From the NCBI RefSeq assembly GCF_014647035.1, contig NZ_BMOK01000007.1, positions 62,001 through 126,000 on the forward strand: 64,000 bases of DNA, in the 5' to 3' direction. A model generated the notes under the pieces. That model was not told where the DNA came from. It saw only the letters and a program-made list of their open reading frames with translations, and made no database searches. Below are positions 18,184 to 26,337 of this stretch, piece by piece; positions within the stretch are counted from its first letter, which is position 1, and every line of letters starts with the position of its first letter. Position numbers and translations under genes: made by a program. Source of the DNA: Sporolactobacillus putidus. GTDB lineage: Bacteria; Bacillota; Bacilli; Bacillales; Sporolactobacillaceae.

Positions 18184-18381
18184 TCATAAAAGAGAAGAGT
18201 CGATGTCTGTTTTTTGACGGACTTCTTCGCAGATTGCTTCTTTCATTTTAAGCTGGTCAAGGGCCGAATTAACCTCAAGAGCTTTCTTGATGGCAGAGAC
18301 ACCCGGGTTCTTCTTATCCATATTGCATAAGGCTATACCCTTTCTTGCATAGGCAATGGAAATCAGATCATATCTTTTCTG
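18184..18381 (-). pseudogene. Inverted C-terminal fragment of an Rgg/GadR/MutR-type regulator
   Basis: About 64 minus-strand codons (from KRYDLISIAYARKGIALCNM through KMKEAICEEVRQK to the stop at 18184) read as the end of the helical C-terminal domain of an Rgg/GadR/MutR-type regulator. The matching middle part lies on the opposite strand starting a few bases away (18385-18735). Joined head to tail, the two give a continuous Rgg C-terminal domain. The frame continues upstream to 18459, but that part is antisense to the other fragment. The gene is non-functional. Confidence 0.65.
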
Positions 18382-18384
18382 AGT

Positions 18385-18735
18385 GTGGTCGAGGACATTA
18401 GATCCGCGTGCCGCGCCCAATTCCTTCTTTCTACAGAAAACGACTTTGAAAATGTTCATTCATATGCAATCAAAATCTGGGAACGGCTTTCTAATCTGGA
18501 TAGCTGGTATTCAATCGAACTCAAACTGATCAATAATATTTTCTTTTTGTTTCCTCTTGATACAGGGACTGCAATCGTAGAAAGGGCTTTGCGGGAGATC
18601 AATAAATTTTCCTACATCAACGGCAATTATAGGCTGAAACCTGCCTATCTATTAAATATGACGCTCCTGCTCATCAATAATAGACAGTTTCCTGGTGCCT
18701 GCCGCTATGCGGATCAAGCGATACAGGAATGCGCC
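18385..18735 (+). pseudogene. Middle fragment of the same Rgg-type regulator
   Basis: About 115 plus-strand codons resemble the central helical region of Rgg/GadR/MutR regulators: YAIKIWERLSNLDSWYSIEL, INNIFFLFPLDTGTAIVERA, and a stretch ending RYADQAIQEC. After about 18735 the resemblance stops. The N-terminal HTH domain is not found in the window. The missing downstream part is present in inverted orientation at 18184-18381. Rgg proteins sense short peptides; no intact partner peptide gene is evident. Confidence 0.65.
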
Positions 18736-19100
18736 GGAGCTCTTTTTCGGCTGCGTTTTGCGGCTGTGAGGGCCTGTCCCGCTCATATCGATTGGATTTA
18801 CATATTTTTTGGAGTAAGTGACAGGACAAGTTGAGAGCCGTGCTTCGAGCGCCCGAGTGTCAGCCGTTGTTGCGTCTCTCATTTTTTTGACGTTTGTTTG
18901 TGAAATATTTCTTATTCTGAAGCGACTAAGAAATAAAAAAATGTATAATGAAAGCCAGCAGTCGAGAGAAGATCATTCTTCTCTTTTATTGCCTTTCTCC
19001 GTTTTCGCAAAAGAAACAGCCGTGGAAATGGAACGTCTAATGCTGCAAGCTGAATGATTGCCGTTTGGAAGAGCCTTGTCGGTATGACTTGAGGGAAAAT
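18736..19100. other. Region after the rgg fragments
   Basis: No gene I can support. A frame at 18818-19057 (79 codons) has no ribosome site and no recognisable domain; its last 38 codons (from ATG 18942) might be debris. Confidence 0.45.
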
Positions 19101-19649
19101 TTATTCTGGGTAGTAGATCAGATCAAAGAAAGACGCCTCCTGATCTGATTCGTTGCGATAGGTATGAGCGCTGCCGGCGGTGAAAAGAAGGGCGTCGCCG
19201 GCATGGAGTACAGAGGTTTGTTCATTGATCGTCAGGGCGACCGATCCTGTTGAGATCAGCATATATTCTTCTCCGGTGTGCCCTTCGGATGTGTGGGCGG
19301 CGTGCGGCTTCAGTTTAACGAGATAAATTTCATATTTTTTTTCAGGGTGGTAAGGAAAAAGTGAATACACACTGTATTTTTTCCTATCGTCCAAAGCGGG
19401 GGAGAGGTTCCGGCTGTCAATTTTTTTAATTTCCGCAGCCTCTTCTTTCATTAGAGAAGAAAAGGAAACTTGAAGGCCCGAAGCAATTTTCCATAGTGTG
19501 CTGACCGTAGGGCTGGATTTTCCCTTTTCGATTTGTGAGAGCATCGATTTGCTGACTCCGGTGAGCGAGGCAGCTCCGTCCAGGCTCAATCCCTTTTGAT
19601 TTCGGACGGCTTGTAAATTTCGTGCGATGCAGTGCTGCAGATGATCCAT
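19101..19649 (-). CDS. XRE-family regulator with C-terminal cupin domain
   Basis: A 182-aa two-domain regulator. Residues 1-65 form a Cro/CI-type HTH (SLDGAASLTGVSKSMLSQIEKGKSSPTV). Residues about 100-182 form a cupin sensor (HTSEGHTGEEYMLISTGSVA and GDALLFTAGSAHTYRN). The start at 19649 is chosen because GGAGG lies 11 bases before it and the upstream frame to 19682 adds nothing. It is divergent from azlCD across about 107 bp. This regulator type often adjoins azlCD genes, so control of branched-chain amino acid export is likely; the ligand is not known. Confidence 0.85.
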   Translation of the reverse strand: MDHLQHCIARNLQAVRNQKGLSLDGAASLTGVSKSMLSQIEKGKSSPTVSTLWKIASGLQVSFSSLMKEEAAEIKKIDSRNLSPALDDRKKYSVYSLFPYHPEKKYEIYLVKLKPHAAHTSEGHTGEEYMLISTGSVALTINEQTSVLHAGDALLFTAGSAHTYRNESDQEASFFDLIYYPE

Positions 19650-19675
19650 GATCGAACCTCCAAAGTGATTTGTTG

Positions 19676-19704
19676 TTGACAATTATAACACATGATAATA
19701 GTAT
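19676..19704 (+). promoter_or_regulatory. SigA promoter of azlCD
   Basis: A perfect -35 TTGACA at 19676-19681, 17-bp spacer and TAGTAT -10 at 19699-19704. The same stretch reads TTATAAT on the minus strand, so azlC and regulator promoters probably overlap. Confidence 0.65.
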
Positions 19705-19756
19705 ATAGCATACATATGTTCTTTATAACAAACATCATCTGAATGGTGGGATCGTG

Positions 19757-20485
19757 ATGAGTGAGATGGTCAATGTACCGGCGGATGCCGCCCGGGAAGC
19801 ACCGACCTTTTCTCAAGGTGTCAGGGACTGTCTGCCGACTCTTCTTGGCTATGTCGGGATTGCTTTTGCGGCTGGAATTGTCGGATCGGCGACGCATTTA
19901 AGTGTTCTTGAAAATGCGCTTCTAGCGGCGTGGATCTACGCCGGCGCGTCACAGTTTATCATTTGTGCCATGCTGGCGGCCGGAAGCCCGTATTCGGCGA
20001 TCATTTTTACGACATTTATTGTGAACAGCAGGCATTTTCTCCTTTGCTCCACACTTGCCCCATCCTTCGTGAAGTATGGTCTCTTGAAGAACATCGGTAT
20101 GGGTGTTCTTGTGACGGATGAAACCTTTGCGGTAGCAATTGGAAAAATTATAAAAAAACAAGGGATCAGCGCACGCTGGATGTACGGCCTCAATCTTTCG
20201 GCGTATGTTGTCTGGATCGTTTCATGCACGGCGGGTGCCCTGCTCGGAAAATGGGTGCCGTCTCCGGATTCGTTGGGCCTGGATTTTGCTTTGACAGCTA
20301 TGTTCTGCGCCTTGCTTGTTCTGCACCTGGACGGGATAAAACGGAGCAGACTCGTGCATCAACTTTTTCTTGTTTTTTGCACCGTTTTCTTGATGGCAGT
20401 GTTATCTTTTTTCATGTCTTCATATCTTGCCGTGCTGACATCAACACTTATAGGCGCAACGATTGGGGTGCTGACGGAAAAATGA
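19757..20485 (+). CDS. azlC: AzlC, large subunit of branched-chain amino acid exporter
   Basis: A 242-aa polytopic membrane protein of the AzlC/LIV-E family. The conserved N-terminal region is clear (GVRDCLPTLLGYVGIAFAAG) as is the ALLAAWIYAGASQFI helix and NSRHFLLCSTLAP. With AzlD it exports branched-chain amino acids, and azaleucine in B. subtilis. The ATG at 19757 is six bases after GGTGGG; an in-frame GTG three bases earlier is too close. It overlaps azlD by 4 bp. The XRE-cupin regulator is divergent. Confidence 0.9.
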   Translation: MSEMVNVPADAAREAPTFSQGVRDCLPTLLGYVGIAFAAGIVGSATHLSVLENALLAAWIYAGASQFIICAMLAAGSPYSAIIFTTFIVNSRHFLLCSTLAPSFVKYGLLKNIGMGVLVTDETFAVAIGKIIKKQGISARWMYGLNLSAYVVWIVSCTAGALLGKWVPSPDSLGLDFALTAMFCALLVLHLDGIKRSRLVHQLFLVFCTVFLMAVLSFFMSSYLAVLTSTLIGATIGVLTEK

Positions 20486-20805
20486 CGGTTCAGATAAGTA
20501 ATCTGCTGCTTTTCCTTGGATGCGCTCTGGTTACAGCGTTGCCGCGCGTTCTACCGTTTATTGTTATTCGCAGTATCCGCTTGCCGGCACCGGTTATTAA
20601 ATGGCTGGCCTATATTCCCGTATGTATTATGACCGCACTCATTGTCAGCAGCCTTTTTATCCGATCTGGCGGCCGTGTACTGATCGATTGGCAAGCGGCA
20701 GTCGCAGTTTTACCTGCATTAATTGTTTCAATTCTGACTAAAAATCTGCTCTATGCGGTCATTGCCGGTGTTGCGGCGATGGCGCTACTTCGGTTCTTAA
20801 GCTGA
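20482..20805 (+). CDS. azlD: AzlD, small subunit of branched-chain amino acid exporter
   Basis: A 107-aa membrane protein with four hydrophobic helices, including the family signature ALVTALPRVLPFIVIR near the N-terminus and PALIVSILTKNLLYAVIAGV near the C-terminus. The length matches AzlD. Its ATG overlaps the azlC stop (ATGA), indicating coupled translation and a 1:1 complex in the membrane. No clear terminator follows before the riboswitch region. Confidence 0.88.
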   Translation: MTVQISNLLLFLGCALVTALPRVLPFIVIRSIRLPAPVIKWLAYIPVCIMTALIVSSLFIRSGGRVLIDWQAAVAVLPALIVSILTKNLLYAVIAGVAAMALLRFLS

Positions 20806-20937
20806 AGAACTTTGTGCCTCATGGAGCCAAAAGAGAATAGTTATCGAAGCATGGAGAATATTAAAAATAGAAATGGAAATTTTTTTCTTTACAAATTTAA
20901 ATTTTGGAAGTAAGCTATGTTACGGTTTGATTATAGT

Positions 20938-21090
20938 TTCAATCTTAAATCGCTTAATTCGTCACGAAGCGGGGGAACCAGTTGCGGCCGAAGCCGCATG
21001 GGGTGAATCCTGTCACAAGGTAGGGCAACTCTTTTGCCCGAATCCGTCAGCTAACCTCGCCAGCGTTCAAGGAGAAGGTTGCGGTAACTG
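20938..21090 (+). promoter_or_regulatory. c-di-AMP riboswitch (ydaO/yuaA type)
   Basis: The leader contains the conserved blocks of the ydaO motif in order: AAATCGCTTAAT (20947-20958), GCGGGGGAACC (20969-20979), GGGGTGAATCC (21000-21010), CCGAATCCGTCAGCTAACCT (21038-21057), and the closing GCGTTCAAGGAGA (21063-21075). An intrinsic terminator follows at once. This class binds cyclic di-AMP and turns off potassium uptake genes, which matches kimA downstream. Confidence 0.93.
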
Positions 21091-21104
21091 TGCATTCTGA
21101 ATGA

Positions 21105-21136
21105 AAACCGCAGAGCCTGCGCTCTGCGGTTTTTGC
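21105..21136 (+). terminator. Riboswitch expression-platform terminator
   Basis: A 12-bp stem (AAACCGCAGAGC with GCTCTGCGGTTT) around a CTGC loop, then T residues, located between the c-di-AMP aptamer and kimA. It should form when ligand is bound. Confidence 0.88.
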
Positions 21137-21181
21137 CTCTCTTCGAAAAAAAGGGTTGGACTAAAAGAAAGGTGAGGTTTC

Positions 21182-23086
21182 ATGGGTGAGGTAGAGTGGT
21201 TAAATATTGCTGTAGTTATTGTTGTGGCTTTTTTGGGCTGGCTTGGCATCTCGCACTTTAATTCCGTCAAGCGCGTTCTGATCGGGCGGCCGATGAAAAG
21301 CGAGGCGTTAAGATCAAATCGCACGCTGCTTTTATGGTGGATCGCTCTGCCGATCTTGTCGGCGGACCTTTATTCCTCTGTTGCTTACGGTCCTGAAGCG
21401 GGCATGTCCGAACTGGTTCAGCTGGGCTCTGGTGCGAAATGGCTGATTTTGCCGTTGACCGTAGCGACTGTACTGCTGCTTGCAATCTTAATCAATTCTT
21501 ATATTATGGGTGTTCTCGCTTATCCGAACGGTGGCGGGGCTTATGCGATTGCGAAAAACAATTTTAAGCAGCCCTGGGTGGCGGTTACGGCGTCAAGCGC
21601 GCTTCTTGTCGATTATGTGCTGACAGTGGCCGTGTCCGTCTCGGCTGCAATGGCAGCCATTGCCTCTGCCTATCCTATTGTTACTCCCTATCGGACAACG
21701 CTTGCTCTTGTCTGCATTCTCGTGATGGTCATTATCAATCTGCGCGGTGTTGCCGAAGCCGCCAATTTACTCGCCTGGCCGACTTTTTTATTCATGGCCT
21801 GTATGCTTGCCCTTATCTTTTTCGGCTTTGCCGATGAAGTGCGGCACGGTTTCGTCCAGGCAGCCACACCTGCTTTCGGAACAGTGCCGAAAGATCTGAC
21901 CACACTTCTGATTTTGAAGGCTTTCAGTTCCACTTGTTCAGCTCTGACCGGTATCGAGACGATCTCCAACTCGGTGCCGATTTTTCGGGAGCCAAAGCAA
22001 AAAAATGCGATAAAGACGTATATAGCCCTGGGAATCCTTGAAGGTGTGACGCTGCTTGGATTTACCTACCATCTCTATGTTCGCGGGATAACTGTTAATT
22101 CAAGTAATACAATGCTGTCGCAATTGGCGGGGCTGACTTTCGGACATGGATGGATCTACCAGCTGATCACCTGGTCAACCTTTGTCGTTCTTATCTTAGC
22201 CGCAAATTCAACATTTAATGGTTTTTCACAACTCGCGGCTATTGTTGCCTCGGATGGCTATCTTCCCCGCAAGCTCGCACAGCGGGGCGACCGGTTGTCC
22301 TATTCCAATGGTATATTGATGGTGGCGGCTCTCGCCGGTCTGCTTGTCGCACTTTTTCATTCCAATACAAACAGCTTGATACCGCTCTATGCGATCGGTG
22401 TGTTTGTCTCTTTTACCATTGCCCAAGTGGGTCTTGTCCGTCGCTGGAACCGTGTGAAAGGGCGTCACTGGCGGATAAACCGGGCGATCAACGGCGTCGG
22501 TTCCATCGTGACAATGGTTGTCACAGTAATCTTTGCGGTTACGAAGTTTACAAGCGGTGCCTGGCTGATTATCGTCATTTTACCTCTCTTTGTCTCTTTT
22601 TCGTTGTCCATATCGCGGCACTATCAGGAGGTCGCCCGGCAGCTTCGCATTGATCTGGCGAAAGATCGTCCAACAGCCCATAAAGTGACGTCGATTGTCC
22701 TTGTTTCCGGCATTCACCGTGTGGTCGATAACACTTTGTCATTCGCAAAGAGTCTAGGAACGAACGTGATTGCCGTATATGTCGGCTTTGATGAGGCATC
22801 AATAGAGAAGATACAGAAGCGATGGGAGGAATGGGGCTCACCATGTGAACTTGTCGTGCTTAGAAGCCAGTACCGGTCTCTGCTCGCGCCGATTTCGTCT
22901 TTCATCCATGATCTAGAGGCTAAGAAGAGCGAAGGGGATTATATTCACATTCTGATGCCACAGTTCATTATGAGGAAGGGCTGGCACAACCTGTTGCATA
23001 ACCAGAGTGCGCTGATTCTCCGCGCCTGGCTGTTCCTGCATAAAGACGTTGTAATCACAACGGTTCCTTTTCATTTGAAAAAATAA
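21182..23086 (+). CDS. kimA: KimA, c-di-AMP-controlled potassium importer
   Basis: A 634-aa APC-superfamily transporter with about twelve membrane helices (residues 5-470) and a soluble C-terminal domain (about 475-634). Identity with KimA (formerly YdaO) is shown by LSADLYSSVAYGPEAG, YPNGGGAYAIAKNNF and FSSTCSALTGIETISNSVPI. KimA imports potassium with protons at low external K+. Its position behind a ydaO riboswitch fits this. B. subtilis KimA is slightly shorter (about 607 aa); the extra length is at the N-terminus (WLNIAVVIVVAFLGWLGI), which adds a helix. A GAAAGGTGAGG site precedes ATG 21182. Confidence 0.9.
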   Translation: MGEVEWLNIAVVIVVAFLGWLGISHFNSVKRVLIGRPMKSEALRSNRTLLLWWIALPILSADLYSSVAYGPEAGMSELVQLGSGAKWLILPLTVATVLLLAILINSYIMGVLAYPNGGGAYAIAKNNFKQPWVAVTASSALLVDYVLTVAVSVSAAMAAIASAYPIVTPYRTTLALVCILVMVIINLRGVAEAANLLAWPTFLFMACMLALIFFGFADEVRHGFVQAATPAFGTVPKDLTTLLILKAFSSTCSALTGIETISNSVPIFREPKQKNAIKTYIALGILEGVTLLGFTYHLYVRGITVNSSNTMLSQLAGLTFGHGWIYQLITWSTFVVLILAANSTFNGFSQLAAIVASDGYLPRKLAQRGDRLSYSNGILMVAALAGLLVALFHSNTNSLIPLYAIGVFVSFTIAQVGLVRRWNRVKGRHWRINRAINGVGSIVTMVVTVIFAVTKFTSGAWLIIVILPLFVSFSLSISRHYQEVARQLRIDLAKDRPTAHKVTSIVLVSGIHRVVDNTLSFAKSLGTNVIAVYVGFDEASIEKIQKRWEEWGSPCELVVLRSQYRSLLAPISSFIHDLEAKKSEGDYIHILMPQFIMRKGWHNLLHNQSALILRAWLFLHKDVVITTVPFHLKK

Positions 23087-23278
23087 AAAATATTTTCGGA
23101 TTGTTTTAAACTCCGTTTGCCAATACTCTTTTTTCCGGCGAGCTTTCTAAACACAAAACTGTAGTTTTTTTAAACGAATGGATGAAGCAAAGCTGCTGAA
23201 GGTGCAGGAACCGGGAATGAAAGAAAATCTAAAGAGGCCTGAATCAAGCGCTGCTTGTTGCTCAATAAATCAGGAATG

Positions 23279-23325
23279 AAAACAGCCGGCATGAATGTCT
23301 TGAGTCATGCCGGCTGTTTTTATTG
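23279..23325. terminator. Terminator between kimA and the Cof-type phosphatase gene
   Basis: A 16-bp stem (AAAACAGCCGGCATGA with TCATGCCGGCTGTTTT) and 10-nt loop. Strong, placed between convergent genes and flanked by T's in the plus direction and a partial T run in the minus direction. The 190 bases before it hold no gene. Confidence 0.85.
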
Positions 23326-23373
23326 ATTTGAATGTTTCTTTCCGTATAAAGGATGTTTAATGAGCAAAATGAT

Positions 23374-24186
23374 TTATTGATTCAGCACGAACTTTTCAAC
23401 GGCGTAAGCGACACCGTCTTCCGTATTGGTTCGCGTGATAAACTGAGCCGCTGCTTTCACATCGTCGATCGCGTTTCCCATGGCTACACCCAAACCTGCG
23501 TAACGAATCATTGCCAAATCGTTTTCCTGGTCTCCGAGCGTCATCATTTCATCGGCGCGGATGCCAAGATGACGGCCAAGAGCCTGCAGTCCTTTTCCCT
23601 TATCGACTTCTTTATTCAGGATTTCTAGGAGAAACGGTCTTGATTTCATGATGGTGTACTTCTCCGTAATAAATTCAGGTATCTGCTCAATTGCCTGATC
23701 CAGGGCTTGCTGATCGGTACAGAAAATCGCTTTGTTGATTTTCAAATCGTCTGGAAGCGCAGCCATGGAAACACTGACGAACGGCAGCGCCTTCATGATA
23801 TTCCCGTACAATGAAGGCTTTCCCGCGGGCGGAGCAGGGCTGTAGACCTTTTCCAGATCAATAAAATTCATCGGTACACCAAGCTCTTGGCTTAAAGCAT
23901 AGAGCGAAACAACATCGCTCTTGGTCAGGATCTTCTCGGACAAAATCTTTCCCGTATCCGTTTTCTGCACCAGGCCGCCGTTGTAGGTAATCGCGAAGTC
24001 GCCGCTTTCCCTTAGTCCCAGTTCATCCAGATAATGCGCGATGCCGAGCAGCGGCCTGCCCGAACACAGAACCACCTTGACACCCTGTTCCTTTGCCCGC
24101 TTCAGCACTGTCTGTGTTTCTGTCGTAATTTTTTTCTCTTCGTTCAGCAATGTTCCGTCCAGATCGATAGCTACCAGCTTAATCAT
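23374..24186 (-). CDS. HAD-superfamily Cof-type sugar phosphatase
   Basis: A 270-aa HAD phosphatase of the Cof/YidA subgroup. Motif I is DLDGTLLN (residues 8-15), motif II is the Ser in VVLCSGRP, a Lys lies in the C-terminal core (KGKGLQAL), and motif IV is TLGDQENDLAM. A C2B cap lies between. Relatives remove phosphate from sugar phosphates or flavin and pyridoxal intermediates; the substrate cannot be told from sequence. The gene stands alone, convergent with kimA and divergent from pncB. Confidence 0.85.
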   Translation of the reverse strand: MIKLVAIDLDGTLLNEEKKITTETQTVLKRAKEQGVKVVLCSGRPLLGIAHYLDELGLRESGDFAITYNGGLVQKTDTGKILSEKILTKSDVVSLYALSQELGVPMNFIDLEKVYSPAPPAGKPSLYGNIMKALPFVSVSMAALPDDLKINKAIFCTDQQALDQAIEQIPEFITEKYTIMKSRPFLLEILNKEVDKGKGLQALGRHLGIRADEMMTLGDQENDLAMIRYAGLGVAMGNAIDDVKAAAQFITRTNTEDGVAYAVEKFVLNQ

Positions 24187-24383
24187 TCATTTTTCCTCCA
24201 TGAAAGAACGCTTTTCATAATAATCTAAGTATACTGCTTCACAGTTAAAAGTGGGAATAATGGATCATGGTGATTTTAGGCTGTTTATCCATTGATTCAT
24301 ACAAAAATATTTTCTGAAATATGAGCTGAATTTGTCGCGTTTTACGAAATCTGCGGCCCTGTTAAGCTGTAATCCGCTTTCAG

Positions 24384-24412
24384 TTTACAAGATTGCCCGG
24401 CAATAGTATACT
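24384..24412 (+). promoter_or_regulatory. SigA promoter of pncB
   Basis: TTTACA (24384-24389), 17-bp spacer, TATACT (24407-24412), 50 bp before the start codon. Confidence 0.65.
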
Positions 24413-24461
24413 CAAGTCAAAGTTCGACTTACATAACCGACCACATTGGAGGAAATGCGAC

Positions 24462-25934
24462 ATGGATTGCAGGTTTGACGTGAGAAACGACAGAGATCTT
24501 ACCATGCTGGTGGATTTCTACGAACTCACGATGGGGAACAGTTATCTGGAAGAAGGAGTGGGCGACCAGATCGTCTATTTTGATATGTATTTCCGCAGGG
24601 TGCCTGACGGCGGCGGCTATTGTATTATGGCCGGTGTTGACCAGCTGATTGACTATTTAAAGGATCTTCACTTCACGGAAGATGACATCAAGTATCTCAG
24701 ATCGACCGGCCAGTTTTCCGAGAAATTTCTGGATTATCTGGCTCATTTCACGTTTACGTGCGACGTATGGGCCATTCCTGAAGGCTATCCTGTTTTTCCA
24801 AATGAACCGCTTGTGACAGTCAGAGGACCTGCGATTCAGGCGCAGCTTCTCGAGACGATGGTGCTTGTCACCATCAATCATCAGACGCTGATCGCAACGA
24901 AAGCGAACCGGATTTGCCGTGTTGCCGGGAAGAGGCCGGTGATGGAATTCGGTTCCAGGCGCGCACAGGGTTATGACGGAGCAATTTATGGAGCAAGAGC
25001 TGCAGTCATAGGAGGCTGTTCAGCCACGGCCAACACGCTGGCCGGAATGATGTTTGATATTCCCGTTTCGGGAACGATGGCGCATAGCTGGATTCAGTTG
25101 TTTGACAGTGAGCTTGAGTCTTTTCGCGCGTGGGCGAATGCTTACCCGGACCAGTGTCTGCTGCTGATTGATACGTACAATGTGCTGAAATCCGGACTTC
25201 CGAACGCCATCACGGTATTCCGCGAACTGAAGGAGAAAGGACACAAGCCGCTTGGCATCCGTATCGATTCCGGAGATATCACCTATCTGACGAAGAAAGT
25301 CAGAAAAGCTCTGGACGAAGCGGGATTTCCGGAAGCCGTCATCGTCATCTCCAACTCACTTGACGAGCATATCATCAAGGATGTCCTTGCCGAAGGCGCA
25401 CAGATTAATTCCTTCGGTGTCGGCGAACGGCTGATCACGGCCAGGTCCGAACCGGTTTTCGGCGGTGTCTACAAAATGGTCGCTGTTGAAAAGGACGGGA
25501 AAATTATTCCCCGGATTAAAATTAGTGAAAATGAAGAGAAGATCACTAATCCAGGATTCAAAAAAATCTACCGGATTTATGAAAAAGATGCGGATAAGGC
25601 AATCGCCGATCTTATCTGCGACTATGATGAGTCATTGGACGACAGTCGGCCGCTGACCATCTTCGATCCGGTATACACCTGGAAAAAGAAGACCTTGGTA
25701 AACTATAAAGCGGAGCTGCTGCGCAAGCAGATTTTCAGCAGCGGCAAGCTCTGCTACGAGAGCCCGTCAGTGCGAGAAATTCAAAAGTTTGCGTCACAGC
25801 AGGTCGATCGCCAGTGGGCAGAGGTGCTTCGCTTTGAAAATCCGCATAATTATTACGTGGATCTCTCAAGAAAAGTTTGGGACAAGAAACACAATCTGCT
25901 GAACAATTATTCTGAAGAATTCAGCGGAAAATAA
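24462..25934 (+). CDS. pncB: Nicotinate phosphoribosyltransferase
   Basis: A 490-aa enzyme of NAD salvage that makes nicotinate mononucleotide from nicotinate and PRPP. Characteristic stretches are DFYELTMGNSYLEEG near the N-terminus, FDMYFRRVPDGGGYCIMAG, EFGSRRAQGYDGA with the catalytic His-equivalent loop region, and GIRIDSGDITYLTKKVR. The length fits the bacterial long form. The ATG at 24462 follows TTGGAGGAAATG with good spacing; the frame extends upstream to 24393 without support. It has its own promoter and terminator. Confidence 0.92.
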   Translation: MDCRFDVRNDRDLTMLVDFYELTMGNSYLEEGVGDQIVYFDMYFRRVPDGGGYCIMAGVDQLIDYLKDLHFTEDDIKYLRSTGQFSEKFLDYLAHFTFTCDVWAIPEGYPVFPNEPLVTVRGPAIQAQLLETMVLVTINHQTLIATKANRICRVAGKRPVMEFGSRRAQGYDGAIYGARAAVIGGCSATANTLAGMMFDIPVSGTMAHSWIQLFDSELESFRAWANAYPDQCLLLIDTYNVLKSGLPNAITVFRELKEKGHKPLGIRIDSGDITYLTKKVRKALDEAGFPEAVIVISNSLDEHIIKDVLAEGAQINSFGVGERLITARSEPVFGGVYKMVAVEKDGKIIPRIKISENEEKITNPGFKKIYRIYEKDADKAIADLICDYDESLDDSRPLTIFDPVYTWKKKTLVNYKAELLRKQIFSSGKLCYESPSVREIQKFASQQVDRQWAEVLRFENPHNYYVDLSRKVWDKKHNLLNNYSEEFSGK

Positions 25935-25964
25935 CTGATTCTTTTATTAAATAACCAGATAAGG

Positions 25965-25991
25965 ATGCGGCCGGAGACGGCCGCATTTTTT
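25965..25991 (+). terminator. Terminator of pncB
   Basis: ATGCGGCCG-GAGA-CGGCCGCAT followed by six T's: a compact 9-bp GC-rich stem. Confidence 0.88.
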
Positions 25992-26269
25992 GTACTATAG
26001 GAAAGTATAGCGACCGAACAGATCGCCGCGTCCTGCGGCACGTTCGGCATTAGGCCGTCCTGGCCCCCGCAACTAAGGCTCAGCCTACGCCAAAGGCCCC
26101 GCTTCGCCAAGTTTTCCAATCTGGAAAATTATAATGTGTGAACTTAGGGATAATTGTCCGTAAAATTCTTAAGGGGCCCGGACCATTTTCGGATGAAGTT
26201 CCACAGAGCAGTTTTCGAAATTAGGAGCAGCTTTTCCTTGTTTTTCATCCGTTTCCTAAGCCTGTTCGA
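25992..26269. other. Intergenic region with a run of small GC-rich hairpins
   Basis: No gene. Between 26025 and 26086 three short hairpins follow each other: GCCGC-GTCCT-GCGGC (26025-26039), GGCC-GTCCT-GGCC (26053-26065, same loop) and AGGC-TCA-GCCT (26076-26086). The block is far richer in G+C than its surroundings. Function unknown. Confidence 0.45.
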
Positions 26270-26298
26270 TTGCCGAAATCACTTTTATGTAATAGAAT
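26270..26298 (+). promoter_or_regulatory. Putative SigA promoter of exoA
   Basis: TTGCCG (26270-26275), 17-bp spacer, TAGAAT (26293-26298), 40 bp before the chosen start codon. Confidence 0.5.
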
Positions 26299-26337
26299 CG
26301 TGACATACATAGATTGACAATCGGAGGAGAAAGAGAT

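Noticed and set aside
18818-19057. A 79-codon membrane-like gene
   Set aside because: The hydrophobic stretch is short, there is no ribosome site, and it follows a rearranged pseudogene; treated as debris.
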